Translations under genes and position numbers: made by a program | The notes under the pieces: generated by a model | Told to the model about the DNA's origin: nothing | The model's input: only the letters and a program-made list of their open reading frames with translations | Databases searched by the model: none | Shown here: positions 1 through 12,776 of the stretch, piece after piece | How positions within the stretch are numbered: the first letter of the stretch is position 1 | Layout: each line of letters starts with the position of its first letter | Assembly (NCBI GenBank): GCA_026874595.1 | Contig: CM049315.1 | Coordinates: 13,452,664-13,516,663 of the forward strand | From: Sipunculus nudus | Taxonomy: Eukaryota > Annelida > Sipuncula > Golfingiida > Sipunculidae | DNA length: 64,000 bases | Direction of reading: 5' to 3'

Positions 1-659
1 TTGGTGCCAAATATGATGCAGTGAGCAGTCTGCCAAAGCTATAAATAGAATGCAGCTACTGCACTGATTGAACTCTTGACCTATACCTTGCTGCACTTCT
101 TCCAATCCTGGCACTGTGCCAAAACTATTTATAGAGCTGACATCATCTTGGCTAATGGCCAACATCAAGGCACTGGCAATCTGCCAATGGTAAGCCAAGT
201 GCTGCCATCTGTACATTAAAGTGGTTCCTACTTGAAATAACTTTTGAAATTTATTTTCCCAATACAAAATGCTTTTCAGCTGACTTTTCATATAAAAAGA
301 AATCAGGAATATATGTAAAATTATTACGGATGCATACTGAATGCAAAATTAAAATACAGATATATCTAATTGATGGCAAATTCTTGAATTAGGTTGAGTA
401 GGGATACCAAAAATTTATAATCCAAGTACAGTTGTCTTTATATAGCCACAGAGAGCTGAATATCCATGATTGTAACATTGTCTGCTATGATAAATAACTT
501 TAATCATAAATCTAAATTTTTTAAAAGCTTTTAAAAAAAATTTCTTGTCAATATTAACCAAAGATAACCTGAAATCTAAATGTCTAGTGGCATGATGTAA
601 TAGATGCTGATAAACTGGTGCTAGGCTTGATGTAACAGCATCACACAGCTAACATGTAT
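1..659. other. Intronic sequence, no feature found
   Basis: AT-rich intron sequence. A pair of distant complementary segments (CTATAAATAG near 41 and CTATTTATAG near 126) is present but too AT-rich to weigh. No exon, repeat family or RNA gene seen. Confidence 0.6.
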
Positions 660-1640
660 GGTAAAATGACTCAATTCAATCTCCATAATTCAGCCAAAAA
701 TCATTCATGTGGAACCATTTATGACAATTATTATAAGAATTACTGTAGGGATTATTCTTAATATTTAACAAACTGGCTTCAGTGGCATCAGTTGAAAAAC
801 GTTTCGCAGGTTTATAACTTGTATAGGAAGATACAGCAAATTGGCTAAGTTCAGCTTCCCATAAATCAGCCAAAAAGCACTGAACCAAAACCATTTGAAC
901 AAACTTGTGTGAGATTTAAGAATTTGGCCTAGTGGTTTTTGAGAAGAAGATCTTTGTATCCACTGAGCTAAAATGGGCTGTTATGGCATATGACTAAATT
1001 CAGCTTCCCATAACTTAGCCAAAAGTCACTGAAAAGAGACCATTTGAACAAACTTCAGAAAGCACTACCCTAGGATCATTTCTGTGCGATATTAAACATT
1101 TTGGCCATTTGGTTTCAGAGAGGAAGTTTTTTGTAGCCCTCAGTGTGATACAGGCACTGATGACCCCCTACAAAAAAGGCCAATGCAGGTGGAGCCACCA
1201 ATACCTCAATTTCAGATATGACCTTTGTGACCAACATTGGCATAAAATTTGGTGATGATAGCTACAGCAGTTTTTAAGATAAAAATTTTAATATGCTTTT
1301 TTGCACAGTTAACAAAGTTCAACCTCCTCTCTGAACTGGAACCATTCAAACAAACTTGAGAAAGATTGTTTTAAGGATAATTTCTGTAAAATATTAGACA
1401 ATTTGGCTAGGCAGTTTCGGAGAAGAAGATTTTTAAAGCTTTTTTAGCTTTTTCCCTATAAAATCTAAGAAAATGCAGTTAGAAAAAAAATAAACAAAAT
1501 TCAATATAGTTTTTTGAATAACTGATTATTTGCAAAAAATTTGGTGATGCTAGCTCCTGCCGTTTTCGAGATAGCTATGGTTAACGTACAGACTACGCAC
1601 GACGCACAACACACGACGTACGACGGACGATGCCGCACCA
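660..1640 (+). repeat. Decayed core-repeat element (F9) with microsatellite end
   Basis: Degenerate copies of a segment containing 'gaaccatttgaacaaactt' and 'gagaagaagat' recur near 690, 880, 1040 and 1340. They are followed by a CGAC-rich microsatellite tract (about 1590-1632) and a remnant of a hairpin that ends in GCTAAA near 1660. This is the same order (cores, GACG-like tract, hairpin, A-rich end) as the better preserved F1 elements. The 5' end is not recognisable. Confidence 0.5.
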
Positions 1641-1663
1641 TCGCATAAGCTCACAGGTTCGCT

Positions 1664-2006
1664 AAAAATACAGGGGGTGCCACCAGTTTTTTTGGAACTG
1701 ACAAAACTAGTCATGGTCAATAATCAAGGCAAGATTCATGACAATCGATGCATTAATGATCAAGATTTTGGAGGTTTTGTATCAAATATTTTATTATTCG
1801 GTTGGGGGGGGGGGGGGTACATACAAGCCCAAAAGCTCAGAGGATATAGGTTGAGGTGGCCTAATTTCATGGACCTCCCTAGATATTTTAGTTACAGGCA
1901 TCTAGGGTCAGCAGTTACGATTTGTGCCCTGCTTACAGACGGCCAGATAGACGATGGACAAAGCGCCATACCTATACCTCAGATGATTAACAGTCACCTG
2001 AGCTAA
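1664..2006 (+). mobile_element. F1 element, 3' fragment
   Basis: One core unit similar to the 338-bp units at 40.2-42 kb, beginning with the GGTGGTGCCACC-like palindrome (here GGGGGTGCCACC), interrupted by a G tract at about 1803-1817. It is followed by a short ACGG-type stretch and the F1 terminal hairpin (CTCAG / CTGAG arms) ending CACCTGAGCTAAAAA. A frame of about 110 codons across it is a chance reading of the repeat. Confidence 0.65.
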
Positions 2007-2212
2007 AAATTACCTTGGAACACAATAGATGGCAAACACAGGCTTTGTTGGAATTTTTTTTATTGGGTCGAGGGGGGGGGGGGCCTTATTATCCATTCAT
2101 ATTTCATTGCCATATTTTTAAGTTAATACACTCTAGAATATAATTTTGTACTGTCATGTTTACTTTTCTCATTCTTTATGTACATTTTTTTTATTATACC
2201 AGCATTATTTAC

Positions 2213-2298
2213 CTTTGTTTTGTGAACGCGGTTGCCGAGGGTAACCTGAAGCCATCCCATGAGATCATCTGCCTGTTCCTGGCTCAAACTGTCCTCCT
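2213..2298 (-). CDS. TRAP1: TRAP1 exon, C-terminal domain
   Basis: This 86-bp exon completes a glutamine codon and then reads EDSLSQEQADDLMGWLQVTL and GNRVHKTK, ending in phase 0 at a GTAAAT donor. It corresponds to the [20 protein letters not shown] region of human TRAP1, where the C-terminal dimerisation domain begins. Acceptor TTTTTTCAG. The next exon, expected to encode the conserved HPAMVTVLEMGAARHFLR segment, was searched for in 1-2212 on the minus strand and not found, so it lies outside. Confidence 0.93.
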
Positions 2299-2519
2299 CT
2301 GAAAAAACAAGAACAAGGACAGATCATTTAATAATGAAATAGGAGAATTTACAGGCTTGTAGCTGAAACACTATAAAACAATGCATGTATAATATGAAAT
2401 GTTTCATGGCTTGGAAGCAGTTCCTTGCACTTCCTATTTTAAGGTATATAAAAAATTTAAATTAAAATAGATTAATAAACAGTACACTCTACAAAAGCAG
2501 AGCTGAACTTCAGAATAAG

Positions 2520-3060
2520 TGATAACACGGGCACCCAAAGCTGAGCATCCCCTTGCATGGGAGCACAATTAGACTGTATAATATAGGGTTCTTCCTCTAT
2601 GGGCTGTATATGTAAGATTGAAGGTTTGGGATGAAAAATTTGAGTTAAAATGTGTCTAATAACTGTTTTAAGGAAGTAGGCACTGTGGACTTGACCTTTG
2701 ACACTGCGACCTCAATATCTCAGGGGTCCTTACTCTTTGGATGGGTGAGCAGTATGTGAAAGACTGAAGGTTTTGGATGAAAACTTTGGCTTAAAATGTG
2801 TCACCAGGCTTTTTTAAGAAGTGGGTCCTGTGGCCTTGACCTTTGACCCTGTGACCTCAAAATTGACAGGGTTCTTCTTCTGTGGGTGGGTAAGACATAT
2901 GTGAAAGATGAGACGTTTTTGTCAAATGGCTTGGCTTAAAATCAGTCCACAAACCAATTCTAAATAGACAGAGGAAGGACACTACAATGGATGGAAGTCA
3001 CAACCCACGAATAGAGCTGTTACTATATCCCCTCCTGCAACTTCCTTGCAAGGGGATGAT
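2520..3060 (+). mobile_element. F7 Helentron/HINE-like element
   Basis: The 5' motif ATCCCCTTGCA (2547-2557) is a perfect complement of TGCAAGGGGAT (3047-3057) at the 3' end. That 3' segment is the right arm of a 31-nt hairpin starting ATCCCCT at 3027. The left arm carries two extra C residues after the first seven pairs. Between the ends are two to three decayed core units with CTTGACCTTTGAC motifs (about 2690, 2830) and a GGAAGGAC-type tract near 2970. No coding capacity. Confidence 0.65.
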
Positions 3061-3346
3061 AAAATAAGTTAAAATATGAGAAATTTTGGAATATGTTATA
3101 ACTGATATTTCATTAAAAAAAACTAATTAATTTTACTGTTTACTCTGTACCAGCTTACACATAGACACAAAGCAAGCAGCTATTTATTTCACAATCACTT
3201 TGGATACATAGAGTACATATCTACTTGTCACATGGTAAAACTAGATCAAGTGTCAGCAGTTATTACCAATTTTTCACTCACTGTCAATACCATTAAGTTG
3301 TACAGGATTATTTATCAATATGTGCCAAATATGTGTACTGATACTA

Positions 3347-4230
3347 ATCACATGAACATGACTGGGCCACAAGTTATACAACCACAGACAAACCTGACTT
3401 TACAGACACTTTTGATCACATGACTATGACTGGACCACAAGTTATACAACCACGGACAAACCTGACTTTACAGACACTTCAGATCACATGACTAAGACTG
3501 GACCACAAGTTATACAACCACGGACAAACCTGATTTTACAGACACTTCTGATCACATGACTATTACTGGGCCACAAGTTATACAACCATGGACAAACCTG
3601 ACTTTACAGACACTTCAGATCACATGACTATGACTGGACCAAAAGATATACAACCACGGACAAACCTGACTTTACAGACACTTCTTATCACAGGACTGTG
3701 ACTTGACCACAAGTTATACAACCACAGACAAACCTGACTTTACAGACACTTCTGATCACAGGACTATTACTGGGCCAGAAGTTATACAACCATGGACAAA
3801 CCTGACTATACAGACTCTTCTGATCACAGGACTATGATTGGACCACAAGTTATACGACCATGAACAAACCTGACTTTACAGACTCTTTTGATCACAGGAC
3901 TATGATTGGACCACAAGTTATACAACCATGGACAAACCTGACTTTACAGACTATTCTGATCACACGACTATGATTGGACCACAAGTTATACGACCATGGA
4001 CAAACCTGACTTTACAGACTCTTCTGATCACAGGACTATGACTGGGCCACAAGTTATACAACCATGGACAAACCTGACTATACAGACTCTTCTGATCACA
4101 GGACTATGACTGGGCCACAAGTTATACAACCATGGACAAACCTGACTATACAGACTCTTCTGATCACAGGACTATGATTGGACCACAAGTTATACGACCA
4201 CGGACAAATCTGACTTTACAGACACTTCTG
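3347..4230. repeat. 68-bp satellite, 13 units
   Basis: A head-to-tail array with a 68-bp period; the span of 884 bp is exactly 13 units. Each unit contains CCACAAGTTATACAACCA and AACCTGACTTTACAGAC. Units differ by a few substitutions (for example TACAACC versus TACGACC), and blocks of units share variants, as expected of local unequal exchange. No microsatellite or hairpin end is attached. Confidence 0.9.
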
Positions 4231-5413
4231 ATCATGGACACACCTCAATCAGAGACTCCAGTTTAAGACTAAGTATCTGTGTACTCAGAAACATTTTTTA
4301 TTCCTCACCTTCGATGTATTTTTACCATCATGGGTTGATTTGTTTAACTGGACAAAGGACAGAAATAAATTCAGGCCTGCCAAAGGTAAATGACTGAAAA
4401 AAGTGAAAGTGTTCGGGAAAAAGAGTAGATTTCTTTGAAATAAAGAGTGAAAAAAGAGTAAAAATCACATCAATTCCCCATTTTTTATCGCAGACTGAAT
4501 AAAGATGTGCTTTGCACACCATAATTGTGTATATTTATTGACACATATCATTCCCAAAGTCAAAAACATACATGGCACACATCCCAATGCATGATGATAA
4601 GGGCAGTTTCCACATGATGTGACATACGTTGGACAATTGCACACAAAAATTGCAATATGTCCCATTCTTGTTCTAACTGGACTGGTGAAGCAGGAGAGTA
4701 ATTGGATATTTTGGAAATTCTTTTACTGAAAAAAAAAATAGGAAAAAAGAGTGCTCCTGAAAAAAAGAGTAAATAGCGTAATTTTCAGGGAATCCTAAAA
4801 AAAAGCATGACTTTTTAAAAGAAAAGAGTTATTTGGCAGGCCTGCAATTAAGCTTGGATAAATATATTTTTTTAATTTATTTCATCCTCAAACAATTTGT
4901 AACCTCAATATATTTGCAATTTATTCTGAATCACAAATTATTCAAAAATCAATATATGGATATATGATATTACCATTATTATTGAATATTATTCAAAAAC
5001 AGTTCTTTAGGCAAATATCAACATTTTATGTTTAAAATTTATAGTGTTATTTACAAGGTGCGTGATCAATATTCAGGAATGATTTTTAACAAAAGGTTGA
5101 GAATAAAATAATCAATCCATTTTAAATTTTCTTTTGCCTCTTAATCATGTCACTAATAATATTATTCATATCATATTATCTAAACATTCTTTCTCTGCTA
5201 ACAATTATTATCTGTTAAACAGTCAGCAGAAAAGATATCCTCACAATTTTAGTTTATAAGTCATTTTTATTCTCTTCCATGTTACTCAATGTTATTCCAT
5301 TATTTGCATAAAACGTGGAAGCTGAGGCTGCAAACAATATTGGTTTAGTTTTTCATTTAATTATAATTCTTATCTCTACTGCACAATACTCTATTCTTCC
5401 CAGTAATGTAGTG
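4231..5413. other. Intronic sequence, no gene
   Basis: AT-rich intron DNA with A tracts. Short open frames on the minus strand at 4328-4665 lack homology I recognise and no splice context supports them. Confidence 0.55.
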
Positions 5414-5992
5414 ATGTAGACTACCAACACTCGGACTTCAGACTCAAGTCCACATTTTTAGGGACTCAGACTCGAGGGTCCTGGACTCGGACTTGTACTC
5501 TGACTGGGAGGTAAGGACTTGAGAAATCAGGCCAAGTCCATCTCCAGTCCAACTGAATTACAACTCTGTCACATATTTATGTATATGGGCGAAGCACTTA
5601 CAGAATTTTACAAATAATAACACTATATATACCAAGCATTGCTCCTCATCAAGAACTATAAATGTAATTGAACAATTTGTAAAAGCATGTGTGAACTTAA
5701 AAATGTAAATGATAATCTGAAAATTTCGATTTTTAACTGTTTTTTTAAGGATATTTGTACTGGACTCGGACTTGTATGATAACAGTCTTCTATTTTCATT
5801 TAAAACTGATGATTTTTCATTAATGTACTAGACCTTAATGTTATAAGTGCTTAAAATACTCTATAATACAACATATGTCTATCACAAACAATATAATCCC
5901 TAAAATGACATTTCTGTATGAATGACTGCTAGAAGTGCCTATCAGCTGTCCTACAAATCCACCCCCTGCTCTGCTTTATTGGTAGTCTACAT
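5414..5992. mobile_element. Short DNA-transposon-like element with 13-bp terminal inverted repeats
   Basis: ATGTAGACTACCA at 5414-5426 is matched by its perfect reverse complement TGGTAGTCTACAT at 5980-5992. The interior holds clustered GGACTCGGACT/CAAGTCC motifs at 5430-5545 and again near 5760, which are self-complementary. No target duplication was clear and no protein is encoded. Could be a non-autonomous transposon (MITE). Confidence 0.5.
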
Positions 5993-7261
5993 ATTGATTA
6001 AGTAAGACATACATATACGGATCAAAGTCTCGCTGAAGTCCTATCTTTATCACTCGTATAGAAGCCTGTTCTACTTAGTTGACGGGACGGAGCTCCTCAT
6101 AATTCCTATTTACTGTAGCCAACTCACTGCTGAGGCTACCATCCTCAAAATCAATAATGATCTACTTGTTTATCTACTGATACAGGCCAATTTGTGGTCA
6201 CTGATAAATTGATGGTCATCTTACACTCCACACACCATTTGTACACACAGTTCTGTAATGAAATTTGTTAATATATAATCAAATACAGCACAATCTGACA
6301 ATCTACCTTTTCAGATACATAAAATGGCTTGCGAAGGACCAAGTCATGTTAGAAGTTATAAAATAATCTTTTATGGTTAACCAGGACTTAGTTTTGGGAT
6401 TACGGCAATAGTTTACTGTCATACTATTTCTAATACATATTCATTTATATATAGTCCATTCCTGCAAAGGGGTTTCCATCAGTTTTTGTTGATAATCATG
6501 AAATTTTCATATTTCTGCCAATCAACTGACAATTACAGCAGAGTATGGCTATTACACCAATAAAGAATGAAAACACTTGAAATAATTGATTTAATATTTT
6601 ACAACTTTTTGGGCACCTGCCAGTGAAGTGATATACTAGTCCATCTTGTTTTCAAGGTCAGGTCTATCACTGGTGGCACTGAGTACAGTAAATGAGAACA
6701 GGAGTAACCATATAAAAAGAAAGATTAGTCATATATTTATGCCTTCTGAATTCATGTTTTACTGTGCTTGCCTTTATGTTTGTAAGTATTTCAAATTTGT
6801 GATATTCACAAATGGGAGATTAGGGTGAAAATAAAAATTTCCTTGAATAAAAGATAACATCATCAAAGGCAAGTCAAAAGACAAAAGACTGATAATTTAA
6901 ATAGCAATGGACCTTGCATTTTACCTGTTATTCTCAGATGATATCACATTTTTTAAATTATCAACAAGAAATGAACAATAATGTTCACTCATTCAATTCC
7001 CTCCCTCCCCCTTATCTAATTGTGCCCCATCTTAATTGCACACTTATTATTTAATACAATTAATGCATATAATAAAGGATTAGTCTTGTAGGTTATTTTA
7101 TTGATTGGATCGCAAAAACGGAACCCTTACGACAAAATTACAAAATAAAATAGCAATATTTTAACCCTGAGGACCACAGTATATGAACAGGGCTTGGAAT
7201 AATCCAGAAGTCATGTGCATGTAAACTGTCACTATAACACTGGAGAAAGGCTCGCAGGTTC
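5993..7261. other. Intronic sequence, no feature found
   Basis: AT-rich, non-repetitive by eye. No exon or RNA gene is supported. Confidence 0.5.
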
Positions 7262-7375
7262 TATCTACATTTCACCATTTTTCCTCTGACGCCCCCACAG
7301 GGTTCGAATGGAAGACCCTCTGCTCCTCAGTCCAATACCATAACCACTCCCCTAAATCTCACCCTCAGCTGGATA
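7262..7375 (-). repeat. tRNA-derived SINE head (remnant)
   Basis: On the minus strand a tRNA-like head is readable: an A-box-like GGAGTGGTTATGG, an anticodon-arm region with TGGACTGAGG, and a B-box-like CATTCGAACCC, followed by GTGGGGGCG. The order and spacing (about 40 nt between boxes) fit a tRNA-derived Pol III promoter. It does not close into a full cloverleaf and lacks a clear tail, so it is a SINE fragment and not a tRNA gene. Confidence 0.55.
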
Positions 7376-9234
7376 CGCTCCTTCAGCTATGCATTTTAGT
7401 ATATTTATGGTACTAACATGGAATCTCATGGTTCCAATAAATCAGATGATGTGCCACCAGGTCTGAGAAACATTTTGCTCTCTGGATGCTTCAGCTCCTC
7501 TAAACTGTGGTCAAATGATGGAGTATGTGGGTGAGGCCGGTCAGGATAGAGGAAATACTCAATGTATGGTTTTCTTTATGACCCATAAAGATCACAAGAC
7601 TTAATTTTTCTATAATTCAGCTTTAGTAACCAACTGAGTTCACTTTATATATATTGATCCATTTGTGTCATCCAGATCTTCAGATACAATAACACTAAGA
7701 ATTTTTAATAACACCAAATCATAATAATAATAAGGTAATATAATAATAATAATAATTATATGAAAATAATAATAGTGATAATTATATGGTAATAAAATAA
7801 TAATTATTATATGAAAATAAATAATAATTTTTATATAATAATAATAATAGTAATATCAATAATAATAATTGTTATTATTATTAATATATTTTTCTGTTTT
7901 ATATTTGCATAGTATAAATATCTTAATATTAACTAAAAAATAAAGGTGTTATTTCAAACATGTTATATAATTATTATTGGACAATTTAGATATTACTTAT
8001 TATTTAGGTATGTCATCATTTTATAGGGTTAAAATATTTCAACATGTTTCATAAAATGTAAAGACTACCGTTAAAAACCCAATATGCCGCTTGTCAAAAA
8101 TTGAGTTTTTAATGCATCCATGTCAAATGAAATCAATCTGATGACCTCATATTGGCTCAGCACGCCTGTGCTGCCCTCTGTAGCAAGTATAGGTACTATA
8201 CTCATTGTACTGTCATATCATAAATATGAAGCAGATATTTTAAGCAATTTATGAATAATTATACCATTATCTGATCTAATAGCATGATCGAGCATTTTCA
8301 GGTAAACATATCATTATAGATAATTATCTTATAAACAGAAATTTCAAAGTTAGACGAAGTATAGCTGCATGAAATTCATAAAAAATGTTTATTTATTTGT
8401 GATGCCTGCAAAAGTGCTTCACTATTGCTTAAGTGTTAGAAGAAAAATAAAGAGTACAATGAGTAAGGTAAGAAAATAAGATTTTGCAATACAGTCTTGT
8501 AAACCTAAATCTTAGCTCAGATTGAGTGTCACAAGTCTTAAAAGTTCAAGTGTGAGCATAAATCACTGATCATAGGTTCACAGAGCCGGTCTGTGAAATA
8601 CTGCCATCTGGTGGTCAATCTTTAAACCAAAGTGATCACAGGCTCTCACATAATACATTGTGCGTAAAACAAACCTCTTTGATTCAGCATTATGTAAAAT
8701 AAAAACAAAAAATAGTAAAATAAAAACAAAAAATAGCCTAATTCATTCATAATTTGTATTCCTAATTTATTAATAATTTGAATTGCAAAAAAAATAATAC
8801 AAATGAAATAATTTTAATCCTGCAAATTCAGAGAAAAATACTCAGAAATAAATTGCAATGAATGGTGTGGACATCTGCGATTGATCATGAACCTGCATGG
8901 ACAAAGTGATTACCTTTAGCTCCATCAAGCACGTCAAGTTTTCTCACCTGTTGGTCTGTTGGTTGGTTTGTTTGTAAAAATGTTTGCTTTTAAGCGGGTT
9001 TATAAAATCTGCTGAAGAAATTTCTTCTAACAAGTTTTGTTGAGAGGTGAAAGACATGCAAATTAAAGAATAATATCAAATTTTTATGCAGATCTGGACA
9101 AAGATAGAGATCCTTTACTGTCTGCACTATTTAACTGTAGCTGATTCATATCGTATCTGTTGTTTAATCTGTATCAGACCATAATCATATGTTTATTTAA
9201 TTATATGTTATTTAATGTTTTAACTGGCATTGCC
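7376..9234. other. AT-rich intron with AAT-rich tract
   Basis: Mostly unique, very AT-rich. It contains an impure AAT/ATT tract at about 7715-7890. Nothing else was recognised. Confidence 0.5.
7715..7890. repeat. Impure (AAT)n microsatellite tract
   Basis: Runs of AATAATAAT interrupted by TATATG and TTATTATT, so the tract partly folds on itself. Confidence 0.8.
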
Positions 9235-9534
9235 TTAAGGTATGTTTCCATGTGCGCATATATGCATATGTTTATATATGCATGAAAAAATAGGTGTGCT
9301 TTACATGTGCACTTATTTGCATGAACTGGCAGACTAATACATTTGTACAGTGGATCAAGCAGGCATTCCACTAAAAGATGCTGAATGCCTGAGTTAAGCA
9401 GACCCTATTAATGAAAATCGCTCCTGTGGCAATTTTCATGCATATACGCTGACGGACTCATGGAAACACCCCAGTCACAAAATCAAATGAGTGATTTTTC
9501 ACACATATACGCGGACATTTGAATACCCCTTTAA
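9235..9534. mobile_element. MITE-like element with TTAA target sites
   Basis: TTAA occurs directly at both edges (9235-9238 and 9531-9534). The inner ends are imperfect inverted repeats: GGTATGTTTCCATG..CGCATATATG on the left and, reversed, GGGGTATTCAAATG..CGCGTATATG on the right. A second internal inverted pair (TGTTTCCATG / CATGGAAACA) lies at 9244 and about 9460. TTAA sites suggest a piggyBac-like host transposase, by inference only. Confidence 0.5.
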
Positions 9535-9961
9535 TGTTTACCAAATGCCAGTGGTCAAAACACTGATATAACTGTCCAAAAGTAAAGGCCAATATGTAAG
9601 CAGAATGAAAATGGTTCGTGCATTTTAACTTATCAATATACTTCTCATGTTATCCTTACTTGTAATACAATTATGATTAAATAAAAAAGAAATCTGCCCA
9701 TTATGATATAAACCCACCTTTATGTGAGCTTGATATATTACAGTATCAATGGTAGGCTAGCTTGTCAATTTCATCCTATGCTCAGTGTGTTTTACCTCTG
9801 TGCACTCAATTGGGCTGATACAGGTGTGCCAGGCTTATATAACTCGTGTTCATAAAGCAATACAATAAACACGGAGCATCTTGCATTGCATCACACTTGT
9901 ACTGGTATCTGACTGATACATGTGTGGTCTGTTAATCATTTGTAAAATCAAACTAACTCAC

Positions 9962-10152
9962 GAGAACTGTCTATAGTGTTTGTATCCCCCTTGTCATCCA
10001 CCAGTTCGTTCTCGATTGACTTGAGGTTTTTCTTATCATACTGGGTGAGATTCATCAGGACCAGCTCATCGTAAGGTTCAAAGCATAGCAGGACCTCCAC
10101 GTCCTTCTTCTGCATGGCCTCCATGTACGGCGATGTCTCTGCAAGATGGCGG
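9962..10152 (-). CDS. TRAP1: TRAP1 exon, middle/C-terminal domain junction
   Basis: This 191-bp exon reads [20 protein letters not shown], then [20 protein letters not shown], then a divergent acidic tail ([20 protein letters not shown]). The SPY.EA...KD.EVL.C.E..DEL motif is strongly conserved in TRAP1. The acceptor is GGTAG after a T tract. Two donors overlap (GTGAGT and GTTAGT, 4 bases apart); GTGAGT is chosen because it keeps the next exon in frame. A methionine-initiated frame that runs past the acceptor into the intron is not the real start. Confidence 0.95.
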
Positions 10153-10956
10153 CTACCAAAAAAAATCATACCATGCTTCAACATGTATCCTGCTTAATGT
10201 AATCACTAACCCAATATCATTATACTGATCAAACAGAACAGGACTGAAGTGATAACAAATGCCACTGAAAAAAATTAAAATGATTACTGAAACCTTTGAC
10301 ATATATATGTATGTATATATACAAGGTATTTGTATTTAACAAATAAAGGCTACTGCAATTTTGTGAGACTTTCATGGAGAATGAAGTCCATTTTAAACCA
10401 TGACCTTTTTCTTGGCTTTATCAAGACAATGCCTGTGCTTCTGTTACTGGTTACACTGCTACCTCTGAGGTTATTCACACAATAATAAAAAAATGGTCTA
10501 AATGAAGAGACCAAACTGGCTATGTTTCAACTTCATTTAATTCTTCTTGAAATTTGTTGATAGCCTTTAAATTTATTTTTTTCTATCATTTTTTATGCAT
10601 TATAAATTAAAAGAAAATTTTGCTTAAACAGCCGATGACTTGTGTATTTATCTTTTATATTGTATCAGTTCATGTGAGGCTGTCAGTAATCACAAAGATT
10701 CTGAATTTTTATTGTCAGAGCCATCAATACTCTTGTTAGTCCACTCTCATGTACTGATATAACAAAATAATGTACCAGCCCTCCCAGACTGTCAACACCA
10801 CAGCATCCACATACAGTGTGAACAATTTTTGAAAACTTTAATATTGGTTGGGTGAGCTAATAGAGTGAAGTGACTGAATCAGGTACAGGCAGAATAAGAA
10901 GAAAACTAAGTCACAGACAAACAGACAGACATCCAGAACGTGAAGGCGATATTTAC
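10153..10956 (-). other. TRAP1 intron (0.8 kb), no other feature
   Basis: The shortest intron in the window. It contains a short ATATATGTATGTATAT stretch near 10300 and no mobile element that I recognise. Confidence 0.7.
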
Positions 10957-11084
10957 CTGGGTGCAGAGAAGTAGTAGATGGTCCTATCTCCCGCCTTCAT
11001 CCTCTTGGCGTAGTCGTCCAGCCCCACCTTCTCCCCAGGTGCCAACTTCGATGACTCAAACCTCAACAGCTTTGCTATTTCCTC
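10957..11084 (-). CDS. TRAP1: TRAP1 exon, middle domain to linker
   Basis: This 128-bp exon begins in phase 0 with EEIAKLLRFESSKLAPGEKV and continues GLDDYAKRMKAGDRTIYYFS before ending inside the codon after APS. IAKLLR.ESS and DYA.RM..G...IYY are the conserved HSP90 segment after the EDYGLF.REGI block. The acceptor is TTGCAG and the donor GTAAAT. A reading frame on the opposite strand here is a shadow. Confidence 0.95.
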
Positions 11085-11707
11085 CTGCAATACACATTGT
11101 GTATTATTTTCTAACATATCCTACAGCATTCTGATCTAGTATTAATAAATAAAATATATCAAATGCAGAATGAACTAGAAAGCACTCGCAATGTGCAATA
11201 TAATGTAATAACAATAATAATAAATACCTCTGACAGCACATGTATCTACATCAAGTCTCGCCTCAAAATTTAATCAACCCATCGCATCATTCAACGTTAA
11301 TTCACCAAATGTCATTAAAAAAATTGGGTGATATTGACTATACAAATAATTTGAAACAACTGCAATGAAAGCAATAAGAAGATTTGAAGATTCTGTGTTG
11401 TAAAACACCATGTATAGTGACTATCATTATGCACAGGCTCTGACTGACAGATGATGAATCTAACGAGTAGCCAACCTGTGACGTTATAGTGGGGGGGGGG
11501 AATGTCTGAGCCCAGCATCCTCCCAGCTTCCTCAACTCAACTAACTTAAGAGTCAAATGCTAGATTAAGGTCAGCAAGGTCACTCAAAAAATAGCAAAGC
11601 TATACAGCATCAAGGCCTAGTCAAAATGGGGGCGGGGGGCTGCTGGGAGGTAGGAAAGTGAGCCACACAGGACCTAATCTTCCTGCAGCCCTCAGGTCTA
11701 AGCCAGA
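11085..11707. other. Intronic sequence, no feature found
   Basis: AT-rich with two G tracts (near 11491 and 11628). Overlapping minus-strand open frames here have no recognisable content. Confidence 0.5.
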
Positions 11708-12776
11708 ACACGGGACCCATGGGTCACTGTGCTCAGCTGAAGTTGACCTTGAACGTAAAAATCTAAAATAATATCAAATAGAGATAAAGTGTGAGACAAA
11801 GAGGTAATATAGGCCATGGTTGGTCGATATGTTGGTTTTTTATTGATGAGTAAGAAATTGTTACAAATACTATTTTGTGTTCTGACTTCCAACCATGTGT
11901 TTCCCAATGTTGAAATTGAAGGATGTGAGCAGTTTGTGAACATAAGATCCATACTATTACCATGATCACTGGCTGGCTGTTTGATAAGCTTCAGCAGTAC
12001 ACACATTTGTTCAATCAGATACTATTTTTTATTATATAAAAACTGCTTTCAATTTTATAAAATGTATACAATTTCACAGTATAAGTCCACAGGTGGAAGA
12101 ACTTGATTGGGGGATGATAGGAGTTATCACATCTCTGTATATTCATACAGGATATGAAACTTAAATCAACAGTGTTTACAAAAAGGTCCTTTTTAAATGG
12201 ACAGACAGACTGGTAGACAAACAAAGCTGTTCACTTTTATCTTCCATTCAGGTAAGACAGGAAAATTATACATGATACTTTTATTATACTAATTTTCTAT
12301 ATTTAATAAATTTTATACATTTGCAATAAAACTAATGTCCCAAGTGCACAGGTGTAAGGACTCAGTGAGGGTGGTTGTGTATGTGTGAGGGGGGGATATG
12401 GTGGGAGTTACAACACCTCTGCATATGCATACAGGATATGAACTTTAAATTCAACAGTGCTTACAGGATAAAAAAGTTTATTCAATCTTATTAAACATTT
12501 AGAAATAGGCAAAGATTTGGAAAAACAAACCCAATCACTTTATTTCCCATTCCACTGAGGCAGGAAAATAATGAACAAACTTTTTTTTTCAAGTAAATTT
12601 TATAAATTTACAGTATATCATTTGTATCTGAATATTCAATATATGAGTTGATTCACAATTCTAAATTGTATTAACACTTATCCCTTATTTGGTCAGACAT
12701 CTTACATTATGCACACAGATTTTTTTTTACTACAGAAATATATTTTATAAATTTGCAAAACAATATATATCTAAAA

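Noticed and set aside
1-2212. Next TRAP1 exon (C-terminal dimerisation segment)
   Set aside because: No minus-strand reading resembling the HPAMV...ARHFLR segment was found; the area is repeat and unique intron DNA.
3347-4230. CRISPR-like array
   Set aside because: Units are contiguous with no spacers and the genome is eukaryotic. The same applies to the 33-bp, 22-bp and 16-bp arrays.
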